Positions 27,055-35,690 are shown, counted from the stretch's first letter. The stretch: 48,784 bases of DNA from Betaproteobacteria bacterium (GCA_028870715.1 JAGWOZ010000006.1:1-48784), one strand, 5' to 3'. Notes: a model not told the origin generated them from the sequence alone. Program-made: numbers and translations.

Positions 27055-27748
27055 GGGAGTGACGGTCGGTTACGACGCTTTTCTTGCCTTACAGGGCGTC
27101 GACATGCACGTGCACGAGGGCGAACTGGTGGTGCTGCTCGGTGCGAACGGAGCTGGAAAAAGCAGCTTGTTCCATGCCCTCAGCGGCTTGCTGCGCATTC
27201 GCTCCGGGCAGGCGCGGTGGGGCGAACTGGACCTTGCACACCTGCGCGCACCTCAAATCGTCGCGCATGGACTTGTCCACTGCCCGGAAGGTCGCAAGCT
27301 CTTTGGCGAGCTTTCCGTATTGAAAAACCTGCAACTCGGTGCCTATGTACACCGCCGCGAGAAGGCCGCCGTGCGAGAGCGCCTGGACCAGGTGTTCACG
27401 CTTTTCCCTGATCTTGCGGAAAAGCGTGACAAGCCAGCCGGTTCCCTCAGTGGTGGTCAACAGCAGATGGTGGCGATCGGACGCGCTTTGATGGGCCAAC
27501 CCAAGTTGCTGCTTCTCGACGAGCCGTCGCTTGGGCTTGCACCCCTTGTGGTCAAGCAGATGTTCGAGGTCATTCAGGCGATCAACAAAGCCGGCACCAC
27601 GGTCCTGCTGGCCGAACAAAACGCCCATGCAGCGTTGCGTATCGCAAACCGCGCGTACGTCATCGAGCAGGGCAGGGTGGTCATGGAGGGCAACGCCACG
27701 GCGCTGTTGCACGACGAAAGCATACGCAAAGCGTATATCGGCACCTAG
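27041..27748 (+). CDS. livF: ABC transporter ATP-binding protein LivF
   Basis: A 235-residue ATPase and partner of LivG. Walker A is GANGAGKSS near 36-44, the EGRKLFGELSVLKNL segment near 90, the ABC signature LSGGQQQMVAIGRAL near 134, Walker B LLLLDEPSLGLAP near 154, and the H-loop His region AEQNAHAAL near 190. The length is the usual one for LivF. It overlaps livG by 14 bases. The binding-protein gene follows after 54 bases, so all five importer genes probably share a transcript. Confidence 0.93.
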   Translation: MLRLEGVTVGYDAFLALQGVDMHVHEGELVVLLGANGAGKSSLFHALSGLLRIRSGQARWGELDLAHLRAPQIVAHGLVHCPEGRKLFGELSVLKNLQLGAYVHRREKAAVRERLDQVFTLFPDLAEKRDKPAGSLSGGQQQMVAIGRALMGQPKLLLLDEPSLGLAPLVVKQMFEVIQAINKAGTTVLLAEQNAHAALRIANRAYVIEQGRVVMEGNATALLHDESIRKAYIGT

Positions 27749-27802
27749 GAACCCCTCGGATTCTGTGCCGATTGGTTGATTCCAAACCCAAAGGAGACAA
27801 GC

Positions 27803-28972
27803 ATGCGTGCATTCACAACCCTGAAAAAACTCTCACTGGCCGCAGCCACAGCCGCGGCCTTCGGCGCGGCCGCGCACGGGCAGGATGTGATCAACATCGG
27901 CTACACCGGGCCGCTGAGTGGCGGAGCGGCACAGTACGGCAAAAACGTGCTTTCAGGCATCGAGATGGGAGTCGACGAGGTCAATGCTGCAGGTGGCGTG
28001 ACCATCAAGGGCAAAACGTACACGTTCAAAGTCATCCCATTGGATGACCAGTACAACCCGGCGCAGGCGGCTATCAACGGCAGGCGACTCGTCGAACAGG
28101 ACAAAACGCCAGTCATTTTTTGTCCTCATGCCGGGGGCATCTTCGCCCTGCAGACATTCAACACGCAAGCCAATTTTCTGCTGATGGCCTACTCCAGCGT
28201 GCCGAGCATCACGCAGGCAGGGAACAAGCTGACCATTCGCATCCCGCCATCCTTTGCAAGCTACGTGCCCGCCTATGCGCACACGGAGATGAAACTTTTC
28301 GGCAAGTCGGTCGGGCTGGCTCCATCGGATACCGACTACGGCAAGGCCTGGTCCAAGATTTTCCGCGAAGGCTGGGAAAAGGCAGGCGGCAAAGTGGTCG
28401 CCGACAATCCCATCTCGTACAACAAATCAGCGGACTTTTACAGCGGAGTGAGCCGCGTGTTGGCGGCAAAGCCTGACGTGATGTTCGTGGGTGGCCCGTC
28501 CGAACCAACGGCCCTCGTGGTCAAACAGGCGCGTGACCTCGGCTTCAAGGGCGGATTTGCCGTGATGGACCAAGCCAAGTTCGACGAGATGGCCAAGGTT
28601 TTGGGCGGCTACGCCCCGATGGACGGATCGATTGGTGTGCTGCCCTTGGTTTCGGACACGCGTCCGGCCATGAAGGCATACGTTGCCGCGTACGCCAAGA
28701 GCCATGGCGGAACGGTTCCGACATCGGAGATGGCCTTTAACTACACCATGGTGCATGCGCTGGCCGCAGCCATGAAGATGGCCGGAAGCGCCACCGACGC
28801 CACCGCAATTCGGGCCGACATGTCTGCCGCCCTCAAGGCCTTGCCCGCCTCGGAGAATCCCCAAGACTTTACCGGCATTGACAGCAATGGCGGCACCGAG
28901 TCCGATGCGTTCCTTGCATTGATCCAGGATGGCAAGCTGCGCCAGGCCAAGATCAGCGAACTGGTGAAGTGA
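27803..28972 (+). CDS. livK: ABC transporter substrate-binding protein (LivK-like)
   Basis: A 389-residue periplasmic binding protein. Residues 1 to about 26 are a Sec signal peptide (KK, then an alanine-rich core, cleavage near AHG-QD). The mature part begins INIGYTGPLSGGAAQYG, the type-1 periplasmic fold of the Leu/Ile/Val-binding family. The ribosome binding site AAGGAG is at 27791-27796. Ligand residues cannot be assigned. It is placed last in the importer operon and should define the substrate taken up for the upstream enzymes; an amide, an aromatic or an aliphatic acid is as likely as an amino acid. Confidence 0.93.
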   Translation: MRAFTTLKKLSLAAATAAAFGAAAHGQDVINIGYTGPLSGGAAQYGKNVLSGIEMGVDEVNAAGGVTIKGKTYTFKVIPLDDQYNPAQAAINGRRLVEQDKTPVIFCPHAGGIFALQTFNTQANFLLMAYSSVPSITQAGNKLTIRIPPSFASYVPAYAHTEMKLFGKSVGLAPSDTDYGKAWSKIFREGWEKAGGKVVADNPISYNKSADFYSGVSRVLAAKPDVMFVGGPSEPTALVVKQARDLGFKGGFAVMDQAKFDEMAKVLGGYAPMDGSIGVLPLVSDTRPAMKAYVAAYAKSHGGTVPTSEMAFNYTMVHALAAAMKMAGSATDATAIRADMSAALKALPASENPQDFTGIDSNGGTESDAFLALIQDGKLRQAKISELVK

Positions 28973-29456
28973 TGCGATTGGCGTAGTCGCGCGGCACCTC
29001 CGGCGCACGTCGGGGATGCCGTTTGCCTTCGTTGCAGCCTGACCGCCCGGACCGTGCATGCAGCGGAGGAGGTAATTGCGCTTCGGGTCGCCTCGCTGAG
29101 GCAAGGACGTCGCTGCGCGCGGCAAACGACGGACGGCGCAATGCAGCTCACCAGAGCGAGTCGCGCAGCGGCACGGCCATGATGCGCACTCCTGACTCCG
29201 GGCTGCCCGACACACGCTGCGCGTGTGGGCATCACCCACCCATTGCCAAAACGCACGCACAGGCATCGTTCCTTCAGCAGGATCCTGATCTGTGTCAAAA
29301 CGTGTCGTTTCGTTTAAAAATATCCTTCATGCAGGGCTTGGCAGCAACGGGTGCTGAGGGTTGGCCGCCGAGTCGCCATCGAGCCGACATCCACGAGACC
29401 GTGCACGAGCTCGTGCAAGAAGCGCAAACGGCAGTGGTTCGGCAAGGAGAAACGTG
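28973..29456. other. Intergenic region with a strong short hairpin
   Basis: 484 bases without a convincing gene. A perfect palindrome CACACGC-TGC-GCGTGTG lies at 29211-29227 and a smaller one GCCTC-GCT-GAGGC at 29091-29103. Neither is followed by a T-run; the first could end the importer transcript. The AT-richer segment around 29309-29330 is the likeliest place for the promoter of the following lipoprotein gene. The ribosome binding site AAGGAGA is at 29444-29450. Confidence 0.4.
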
Positions 29457-30185
29457 ATGGGAACATACAAGAAGGCGCTGCTGATCATGGCTTTGAGCGC
29501 TAGCTTGAGCGCATGTGGCGGTGGTGGAGGTGGAGGAACGACGTTGTCGTTCCCGCTTCAGACCGCGGTTGTAAACCTGTACAGCACCGGTTACCAGAAA
29601 ACCGCGGTGGTCAGTGGCACGGCGCTTGTATCAGGGCTTTCAATCCCGGTGTCCGGCACCGTGACGCTCACGCTCACACCTGCCGCCAATCCGACCATTT
29701 TTGAGGGGCAAAATGCCTTGGTTGCGACAACCTCGGTTGCTGGCAGCATCACGGTGGGTAGCCAGACTGTTTCAATGGATTCAAGTAACCTAGGTTTTTT
29801 GTCGCCGACTTACGGTCCCTTGGGCTACGCAGGCAATGGACAGTACTGCGTGGCGGCTGTAGCGGGCTCCTATCCATCGACCGTGACCATTGGCCAAACC
29901 GGCCCCATTGTCTCGTACAACTGCTACACGGACAGCACCAAAACGACGCCGACCGGCAGCGAGTCCTTGAGTTTTGCCGTCGCGCCCGGCCCGTCGCTTT
30001 CGACGGCGACGGTTTCGCTCATCGACACGTTTGTCGACCTCTCGAACGTGCAGGTGTCCAGAGCCCAGGACAACTATGTCATTGATACGGCAGGGAATTA
30101 CACATTTGTGTCGGAGAGCGGGGAGCAAACGGTCAATGACAACGGCACCTTGGTGACCGTCAACCTCACAATCATTCCCCAGTAA
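29457..30185 (+). CDS. Putative lipoprotein of unknown function
   Basis: A 242-residue secreted protein. Residues 1-19 form a lipoprotein signal peptide ending in the lipobox LSAC with Cys20, followed by a run of seven glycines, a common outer-membrane lipoprotein spacer. The mature part is rich in Ser, Thr, Val and Gly with alternating hydrophobic residues, suggesting a beta-sandwich, and contains two Cys near 145-165 that could form a disulfide. I recognise no family. A good ribosome binding site precedes the ATG. It stands alone between the importer genes and a peroxiredoxin, with a hairpin after its stop. Confidence 0.75.
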   Translation: MGTYKKALLIMALSASLSACGGGGGGGTTLSFPLQTAVVNLYSTGYQKTAVVSGTALVSGLSIPVSGTVTLTLTPAANPTIFEGQNALVATTSVAGSITVGSQTVSMDSSNLGFLSPTYGPLGYAGNGQYCVAAVAGSYPSTVTIGQTGPIVSYNCYTDSTKTTPTGSESLSFAVAPGPSLSTATVSLIDTFVDLSNVQVSRAQDNYVIDTAGNYTFVSESGEQTVNDNGTLVTVNLTIIPQ

Positions 30186-30220
30186 CAACGATCCGGAGTT
30201 TCGGCGCTGAACGCGTTCGG

Positions 30221-30240
30221 GGCTCGCTTGCAGGCGAGCC
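30221..30240 (+). terminator. Hairpin after the lipoprotein gene
   Basis: A perfect 7-bp inverted repeat GGCTCGC-TTGCAG-GCGAGCC lies 35 bases after the lipoprotein stop. It is followed by GAGAAATCC rather than a T-run, so its termination strength is uncertain. It may also mark the 3' end of the transcript. Confidence 0.45.
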
Positions 30241-30463
30241 GAGAAATCCTGGTCGATCTTGCAGCAGCCTCACGGCTTGCATCGCCCGGCCCCTTTCGAG
30301 GCAGGGTTGCCTTGATGGGAGACGCGTCAGTGACGGACTGTTCGGGTCATAAAAATCCATTCTGGCATGACGGTATAACGAACGCTTTGTTGGCATGCAG
30401 CCGCGCAGGCCCTAGGCTAGTGTTTGACCCGACATGCGGTCGGCAAAAACAAAGGAGTTCACG

Positions 30464-31123
30464 ATGAGTCTGCGACTTGGAGATGTAGCCCCGGATTTCA
30501 CGGCCGAAACGACCGAGGGGACTATCCGATTTCACGATTGGATTGGAAGCAGTTGGGCCTTGCTGTTTTCGCACCCGAAGGACTTCACACCCATCTGCAC
30601 CACGGAACTGGGAACCGTGGCAAGGCTCAAGCCGGAATTCGATAAACGCAACTGCAAACTCATTGGCTTGTCCGTCGATCCCGTCGCCGAGCACCACGTA
30701 TGGGCCAAAGATATCGCCGAAACGCAGGGCACGGCACCCAATTACCCGATCATCGGCGATACGAAACTCGAGGTGGCGAAGCTCTATGACATGCTTCCGG
30801 CCGACCAGACAGGCGCCTCCGACGGACGCACCGCAGCCGACAATGCCACTGTGCGATCCGTGTTCTTCATCGGACCGGATAAAAAAGTCAAAGCCATGCT
30901 GGTCTACCCGATGAGCAATGGGCGCGATTTCACGGAGGTCCTGCGCCTTCTGGACGCGCTGCAGCTGACGGCCAAGCATGGTGTGGCGACACCCGCAAAT
31001 TGGCACCCTGGAGACGATGTTGTCATCCCCACATCGATTACCGATGAGGCTGCCAAAAAGAAATTCCCAGGCGGTTGGAAAGCGCTCAAACCGTACCTTC
31101 GGGTGGTCCCTCAGCCGAAATAA
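30464..31123 (+). CDS. 1-Cys peroxiredoxin (Prx6 family)
   Basis: A 219-residue thiol peroxidase that reduces H2O2 and organic or lipid peroxides in the cytoplasm. The peroxidatic Cys45 sits in the motif HPKDFTPICTTEL, with Thr42 and a downstream Arg typical of the active site. The long C-terminal domain (after about 165, with WHPGDDVVIP) is the Prx6-type dimerisation arm. The gene has a strong ribosome binding site (AAAGGAG at 30451-30457). It is monocistronic in appearance, with a TATAAC hexamer about 90 bases upstream as a possible -10. It adds to other oxygen-related genes nearby. Confidence 0.95.
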   Translation: MSLRLGDVAPDFTAETTEGTIRFHDWIGSSWALLFSHPKDFTPICTTELGTVARLKPEFDKRNCKLIGLSVDPVAEHHVWAKDIAETQGTAPNYPIIGDTKLEVAKLYDMLPADQTGASDGRTAADNATVRSVFFIGPDKKVKAMLVYPMSNGRDFTEVLRLLDALQLTAKHGVATPANWHPGDDVVIPTSITDEAAKKKFPGGWKALKPYLRVVPQPK

Positions 31124-31446
31124 GGGCCGCGCCACGCCCGGAGCCCGAACGGGTTCTGGGGCACGGCAAGCTTGAAGAAGGCCCGAGCCAGCATGGGCCC
31201 CTTCCTGTGCGTCGCGTTCTCGCGCAAGGATTCAGTGCATCGCTGCGCCCCTGAACAGGCCCCAAACGAGCTCAACACAAGCACGACAGTGCCGGCCGGC
31301 TCTAGAATTTGACATCCGGTCGTTGGCCCTTTCAGGGATCAGGCTCTGCACGACCCGATCCTGCAGTGTTGTGTCAGACCGCAGGACGTGGCTTGTCTCG
31401 AGTGCGAGCAAACCACCGACAACGCGCCAATCACCTTGCCCCCGTC
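31124..31446. promoter_or_regulatory. Intergenic region before the LysE gene
   Basis: 323 bases without a gene. An imperfect stem (GAAGGCCC paired with GGGCCCCTTC, about 31173-31207) may end the peroxiredoxin transcript. A consensus -35 hexamer TTGACA is at 31309-31314, but nothing resembling a -10 lies 16-18 bases further on, so promoter assignment is weak. Nothing else stands out. Confidence 0.3.
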
Positions 31447-32085
31447 ATGCCCACCACTTCCTATTGGCTCTTCGTTGGCTTTGCTCTGGCTGCCTCGTTC
31501 ACACCGGGCCCCGCAGTCATGCTGTCGATTCACAATGCCATGCATTACGGGTGGCGCCGCGCGCTGTGGTCGTCGCTCGGCAACGTATCAGGCCTCCTGG
31601 TGCTGACATTACTCAGTGCACTCGGCGTCAACGCCATTCTTCATGCGTCCGCGCTCGCTTTCAACGTGCTCAAGATCACGGGTGCGATCTATCTCATTTG
31701 GCTTGGCGTGCAGCAGTGGCGTGGCGCCAGCCGCGGCGCAAGGCCAATGCCGGCAACGTCTTCGGGCGCGGTGGCACCTGAGCGCCACCCGCACGCGCTC
31801 TACGTGAAGGGACTGGCCGTGGCGCTCACCAACCCGAAGGCAATCGCCTTCATTGCAGCCCTGTTCCCTCAGTTCCTGAGCCCGTCCCGTCCGATGACCG
31901 CGCAATATGCCACACTCACGGGCACATTCATGGTCATCTCGCTAGCCGCCTTGAGCATCTATGCCGGATTTGCCGTGCTCACACGCAAGCGCTTGCGCGC
32001 CTGGTTTTCATCCGGTTGGCCGCAGCGCGCTTCAGGAGGCGTGTTTTGCGCCTTTGGACTCGGGCTTCTGCGCCTTCATCGGTAG
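31447..32085 (+). CDS. LysE/RhtB family exporter
   Basis: A 212-residue inner-membrane protein of the LysE/RhtB amino-acid exporter family. It has about six hydrophobic helices, the N-terminal family motif FTPGPAVMLSIHNAMHYG near 18-35, LGNVSGLL near 45, and the conserved LTNPKAIAFIAALFPQF near 132-148. These carriers use proton exchange to expel amino acids or related metabolites. The ATG at 31447 matches the family start; the open frame before it is not similar. It converges on the next gene with 23 bases between them. The substrate is unknown. Confidence 0.9.
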   Translation: MPTTSYWLFVGFALAASFTPGPAVMLSIHNAMHYGWRRALWSSLGNVSGLLVLTLLSALGVNAILHASALAFNVLKITGAIYLIWLGVQQWRGASRGARPMPATSSGAVAPERHPHALYVKGLAVALTNPKAIAFIAALFPQFLSPSRPMTAQYATLTGTFMVISLAALSIYAGFAVLTRKRLRAWFSSGWPQRASGGVFCAFGLGLLRLHR

Positions 32086-32108
32086 GCGAGAAACCATGGT
32101 CGCAATAC

Positions 32109-33002
32109 TCAGGAGCCGATACCGGCGTCTTCCGCGCTAAGCATGGCAATGGCGGTCCAGTCCATATCGCCGCGTCCCTTCGCCAAACTCATCAGCAGCC
32201 TCGCGTGAAGCAAGTCAGCCAGCGGCATGGGTGCCGTGACGCTTTCTGCCACGTCGCGCACCAATCGCACATCCTTCATGCCAAGCTCCAGTTTGAACCC
32301 GGCCGGATCGTATTTCTGATCCGCCAGAATGCGGCCGTAGTTCTGGTAAATCGGGCAGTTGAAGATCGTCTGCCCAAGGAAGCCTGCCAGCACGTGCCGG
32401 TCAATTCCATTTTTTTCGGAGAGGACAAGCGCTTCAGCAAGCGCCTCCACAGCCGACAGAATCAAGAAATTTCCAGATAATTTCACGACGTTCGCGGCGC
32501 CGGGATCCTCGCCAAAATCGTGAATGCCTTGCCCGATGGCGTCGAGAATCGGCTTGGCACGGGCCTTGGCTTCGGCCGGTCCTGACTGGCCAATCCAAAG
32601 CTTTTGCATAGCGGCCGCTTCCGGGCGCCCGAACACGGGTGCGGCAACGTAGAAGCTGCCCCGTTTGGCATGCTCTCGAGCCAAGCGACGCGATGTTTCG
32701 GGGGAAACCGTGCTCATTGAAATGTGCAGGCCACCGGAGCCCAACCGGTCCATGAAACCATCGGACCCAACCGTCATCGCCTCAAGCGCCGCGTCATTGG
32801 CGAGCATCGTGACCACCACGCCGCCAGGGCTTACCGCCATGGCCGGCGTGTCGGCAAGCTTTGCGCCCGCCGCCACCAAAGATTGCGCCGGGGACTTGGA
32901 GCGGTTGTAGACCGTGAGCGCAACGCCACTGCGCAGCACGTTGTGGGCCATGGGCGCGCCCATGGCCCCAAGACCGACAAAAGCAACTGCAGTTTGAGCC
33001 AT
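32109..33002 (-). CDS. NAD(P)-dependent beta-hydroxyacid dehydrogenase
   Basis: A 297-residue enzyme of the 3-hydroxyisobutyrate dehydrogenase family. The cofactor motif FVGLGAMGAPMA is at 7-18, with Asn-Arg (YNRSKSP) after strand 2, which favours NADP(H). The substrate-binding segment is near 120 and the catalytic Lys is in ANVVKLSGNFL near 170. Relatives reduce succinic semialdehyde, glyoxylate or tartronate semialdehyde, or oxidise 3-hydroxyisobutyrate. It is monocistronic and divergent from the small unknown gene at 33367. The start at 33002 has a good ribosome binding site (GGAGAA) and agrees with the family. Confidence 0.92.
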   Translation of the reverse strand: MAQTAVAFVGLGAMGAPMAHNVLRSGVALTVYNRSKSPAQSLVAAGAKLADTPAMAVSPGGVVVTMLANDAALEAMTVGSDGFMDRLGSGGLHISMSTVSPETSRRLAREHAKRGSFYVAAPVFGRPEAAAMQKLWIGQSGPAEAKARAKPILDAIGQGIHDFGEDPGAANVVKLSGNFLILSAVEALAEALVLSEKNGIDRHVLAGFLGQTIFNCPIYQNYGRILADQKYDPAGFKLELGMKDVRLVRDVAESVTAPMPLADLLHARLLMSLAKGRGDMDWTAIAMLSAEDAGIGS

Positions 33003-33366
33003 TGATGTTCTCCGGGAGAGTTCAACAGGGGGAAGCCGATGTTTGCAGATTATGGAAGCCACAGTTGGTCACCACCGCAGCTGCGCCCTCAATCGGGGCA
33101 ACCCGGCAATTGTGCAACCGCGCTCCACCAATTGCTTCCGCGGGTAATGGCCTAGCGACTCGACGGCGACCCTTCCGCACCAGACGACTCAAGCCCAGGG
33201 TCATCCGCGCCCCAACCGCGTAGCTTTGGGCGCCTGCTGCAGGACTCGCGCCCTTGGCAACGCCAGTGGTGGAGTCCTCGCTCACCACAAGCCAGCACCT
33301 TGAAAATTTCCCTTTGGCCCTCAACTCGAAAGGCAATGTTGAAGTGTTTCTTCCTTGAAGACTGTT
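33003..33366. other. Divergent intergenic region
   Basis: 364 bases between two divergent genes, presumably carrying both promoters. I find no gene, no repeat of note and no clear operator here. The only symmetry is TCTCC-G-GGAGA at 33009-33019, which is part of the leftward gene's ribosome binding site. Confidence 0.4.
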
Positions 33367-33705
33367 ATGCAAGAGCACCCCGTAATCAATCCATTACGAC
33401 CACGGCGACTTGATGCACTCATCGCCTTGGCTCATCTTTTGGATCGACTGGAGAAACAGCCGCTTACGGCCAGCCCGGACCAATATCGCCTGCTTGTTCA
33501 ACGCATCCAGAACGAGCTTGCGACCTTGCGCTTTGATCCCCAACTCGACGCCGTCTTAACTGCATTTCCCGCAGCGGCTGAGATCTATGAAAATCTCAGC
33601 TACGAGTGGGCGGGGCTGTGCCGCTCGCCTCTGGAATTCTCTGCGAGGACAGAATTGCTGACGAAACAAGTCCTCCACGATGCGGCACGCCGCGCGGACG
33701 CCTGA
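33367..33705 (+). CDS. Small conserved protein of unknown function
   Basis: A 112-residue cytoplasmic, mainly helical protein (MQEHPVINPLRPRRLDALI at the start) with no signal peptide and no cysteine cluster. A TTG at 33355 would add four residues. The sequence, with the PAAAEIYENL segment near 73 and AGLCRSPLE near 87, resembles unannotated small proteins I recall from Burkholderiales, but I cannot give a function. It stands before the rubredoxin-reductase gene in convergent orientation, 157 bases away. Confidence 0.7.
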   Translation: MQEHPVINPLRPRRLDALIALAHLLDRLEKQPLTASPDQYRLLVQRIQNELATLRFDPQLDAVLTAFPAAAEIYENLSYEWAGLCRSPLEFSARTELLTKQVLHDAARRADA

Positions 33706-33862
33706 ACTTCCTGCGCTTTGGCGTGCAGGAGGCTTGAGGTCGACAAGCGTGACGGCCAAGTCGATTCGTGTTGCCATCGTCGCATACCACACCGCTTCGG
33801 CACATGCGAGGGCGGGTGCGTTTTCGCGCTGAAAGGCTCGTGATCGACGAACCAACGCCTGT

Positions 33863-34987
33863 TCAGTCCGTCAATTCGTCCTCGAACTGCCTTCTTCGGT
33901 TGGTGGCGGTGCCTCCGAGCACGAATCCCCTGAGCCTTCCGTCCTGGCGGTAAGTCACTTCCAGATCCGCGTCGCCGGCCTTAGCCTCCCACGACCCTGA
34001 CCCCTGGACTCGGGGCAACACCATCGCAAGCGGGGAATCGGGGCATTTCAACGAAATAGGCAAGGCTCCGAAATTTTCGCGACTCTCCTGGCCTCCAAGG
34101 TTCGATGCAATGACTTTTGCAGCGTGATTCAGCGCGGTCACAAATCGCCACGCTTGGCCTTGGAATTCCATGACGTCGCCCAATGCGTAAACGTGAGCAA
34201 TATTGGTTTCGAAACGCGCGTTCACGACGAGCCCGTGACGGCCGGTGATCAATCCCGCTTGATTCCATAGGGCCACATCGGGTCCAAGCCCCACGGCCGA
34301 TAGCATCAGGTCGAATCGCGCAGTCAGTCGCATGCCGTCAACCTCCGCGCAAAGGTCAGCGCCGTCATGCACCGGCGTCAGACGGCCTCGCACAAAGTGC
34401 ACGCCTGCGCGGGTAAGGTTGCCTTCGACCCACGCGCTGACACTCTGGGGCACGAGAGGGCGTAGCGGCCCATCCAGCGACACGACCGTCACTTGCTTGC
34501 CCGCTCTGGCCCAGTCATTGGCAAATTCCAGACCCACGAACCCGGCGCCGGCGATCAAGATCGTCTTCGCGCCTTCAAGTACCGGCTCCAGTCGAGTCAT
34601 GTCCGATGCCGAATTGACCGAAAAAATGCGATCGCCGTGCCAAAAGTGCAATGGCCTGGCCCCCGTTGCGACGACGAGGTCGCCGTAACGAAACGCGCGC
34701 CCGTCCGCCGCATGGACAGTCTTGGCTCCGAAATCAGCCCGGACGACCTCGGTGTGCGGCACAACGCGAACCTGATTGGCTGACGCCGCCTTCTCCGGCG
34801 ACATCAGCAGGGCGGCTGCAGGCGTCGCACGGGAAAGCACATGCGACAAAAGGGGCTTCGCATAGAAGCGCCCCTCGTCAGCCGTGAGCATCAACACGTC
34901 ACGCGTATTACCGCGTTGCTTGAGCTCGCGCGCGACCGCGAAGCCGGCCATCCCGCCTCCGACAATGACAATCGGGCCGCGATCCAT
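33863..34987 (-). CDS. Rubredoxin reductase-like FAD oxidoreductase
   Basis: A 374-residue NAD(P)H-dependent flavoprotein. The FAD-binding GxGxxG is at 9-14 (VGGGMAGFA), then the ATGARP segment near 107, a second dinucleotide fold (IAGAGFVGLEFA) near 145, and the C-terminal FAD motif VYALGDV near 270. Its start overlaps the rubredoxin stop by one base (TGATG), which supports the rubredoxin:NAD reductase function (RubB/AlkT type). The C-terminal region from about 310 is the small domain of this family. In context it would pass NADH electrons to the rubredoxin and so to the rubrerythrin upstream in the operon. Confidence 0.92.
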   Translation of the reverse strand: MDRGPIVIVGGGMAGFAVARELKQRGNTRDVLMLTADEGRFYAKPLLSHVLSRATPAAALLMSPEKAASANQVRVVPHTEVVRADFGAKTVHAADGRAFRYGDLVVATGARPLHFWHGDRIFSVNSASDMTRLEPVLEGAKTILIAGAGFVGLEFANDWARAGKQVTVVSLDGPLRPLVPQSVSAWVEGNLTRAGVHFVRGRLTPVHDGADLCAEVDGMRLTARFDLMLSAVGLGPDVALWNQAGLITGRHGLVVNARFETNIAHVYALGDVMEFQGQAWRFVTALNHAAKVIASNLGGQESRENFGALPISLKCPDSPLAMVLPRVQGSGSWEAKAGDADLEVTYRQDGRLRGFVLGGTATNRRRQFEDELTD

Positions 34988-35148
34988 CAGATCGACTCGA
35001 AATCAGCCTTGGCCACACCACAATCGGGGCACAGGAAATCCTCAGGAATGTCTTCAAACGGCGTTCCCGGGGCGATCCCATGCTCGGGCGCTCCCTTAGC
35101 AGGGTCATACGTGTAGCCACAGACGATGCAAACATGTTGTTGTGTCAT
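34987..35148 (-). CDS. Rubredoxin
   Basis: A 53-residue iron protein. Two CxxC metal-binding pairs are visible: [10 protein letters not shown] at 7-16 and [11 protein letters not shown] at 41-51, with the typical PGTPFEDIP segment between them. These four cysteines hold one Fe with a low redox potential for one-electron transfer in the cytoplasm. It starts three bases after the rubrerythrin stop and overlaps the reductase start by one base, so the three genes form one tight operon. The rubrerythrin lacks its own rubredoxin domain, which this gene appears to replace. Confidence 0.95.
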   Translation of the reverse strand: MTQQHVCIVCGYTYDPAKGAPEHGIAPGTPFEDIPEDFLCPDCGVAKADFESI

Positions 35149-35151
35149 GAT

Positions 35152-35628
35152 TTAAGCCTCAGACGTGATTTTGGTCAGTTGAGCGGAATAGGCCTCGGCG
35201 TGGCGCTTTTCGACGCGTGTGAGTGCATCGAACCGCTTGGCAGCTTTGCTGAGCATTGCGGAAAATTGCGCAGCATGATCTTTTGACTCGGCGATTTGGT
35301 CGTCGAATTCACGCACGGCAGCCGCGTTGCCTTCTTCGACTGCCGCATGCCGAAAAGATGGGTACATGTCGGTGTACTCATAGGTCTCGCCCTCGATGGC
35401 CAACCGCAAGCAATCGGCCACGCTCAGGCTCTCCTTGGGATAGAGAAGTTCAAGGTGGCCGTGAGCGTGCAGCACTTCCTGCGCTGCGGTCTCCTCGAAT
35501 CGACGAGCCGTTTCCTCGTCGCCGAGTTCGCGGCAGATCTTGGCAAAGTACCGGTACTTGGCATGCGCCATCGATTCTCCGGCAAATGCACCCTCGAGAT
35601 TTTTTAACGTGACAGACTGTTGCATCAT
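35152..35628 (-). CDS. Rubrerythrin (di-iron domain only)
   Basis: A 158-residue ferritin-like four-helix protein. The di-iron ligands fit E18 in GAFAGES, E51/H54 (ExxH), the acidic EGETYEYTDMYP region near 79-90, and E140/H143 (ExxH). Rubrerythrins reduce H2O2 to water using rubredoxin electrons. The usual C-terminal rubredoxin domain is absent, but a free rubredoxin follows three bases later. GGAG six bases before the ATG at 35628 favours that start over 35625. It is the first gene of the rubrerythrin-rubredoxin-reductase operon, likely a peroxide defence chain. Confidence 0.95.
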   Translation of the reverse strand: MMQQSVTLKNLEGAFAGESMAHAKYRYFAKICRELGDEETARRFEETAAQEVLHAHGHLELLYPKESLSVADCLRLAIEGETYEYTDMYPSFRHAAVEEGNAAAVREFDDQIAESKDHAAQFSAMLSKAAKRFDALTRVEKRHAEAYSAQLTKITSEA

Positions 35629-35690
35629 GAATGACTCCAGTTCAACATTGCGATGGGAGAAGCGTAAGGGCGCAATTCGGATAAAACAAA

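Noticed and set aside
30355-30463. An OxyR operator before the peroxiredoxin gene
   Set aside because: A TATAAC hexamer is present, but I could not find the four-part ATAG-type spacing expected for OxyR.
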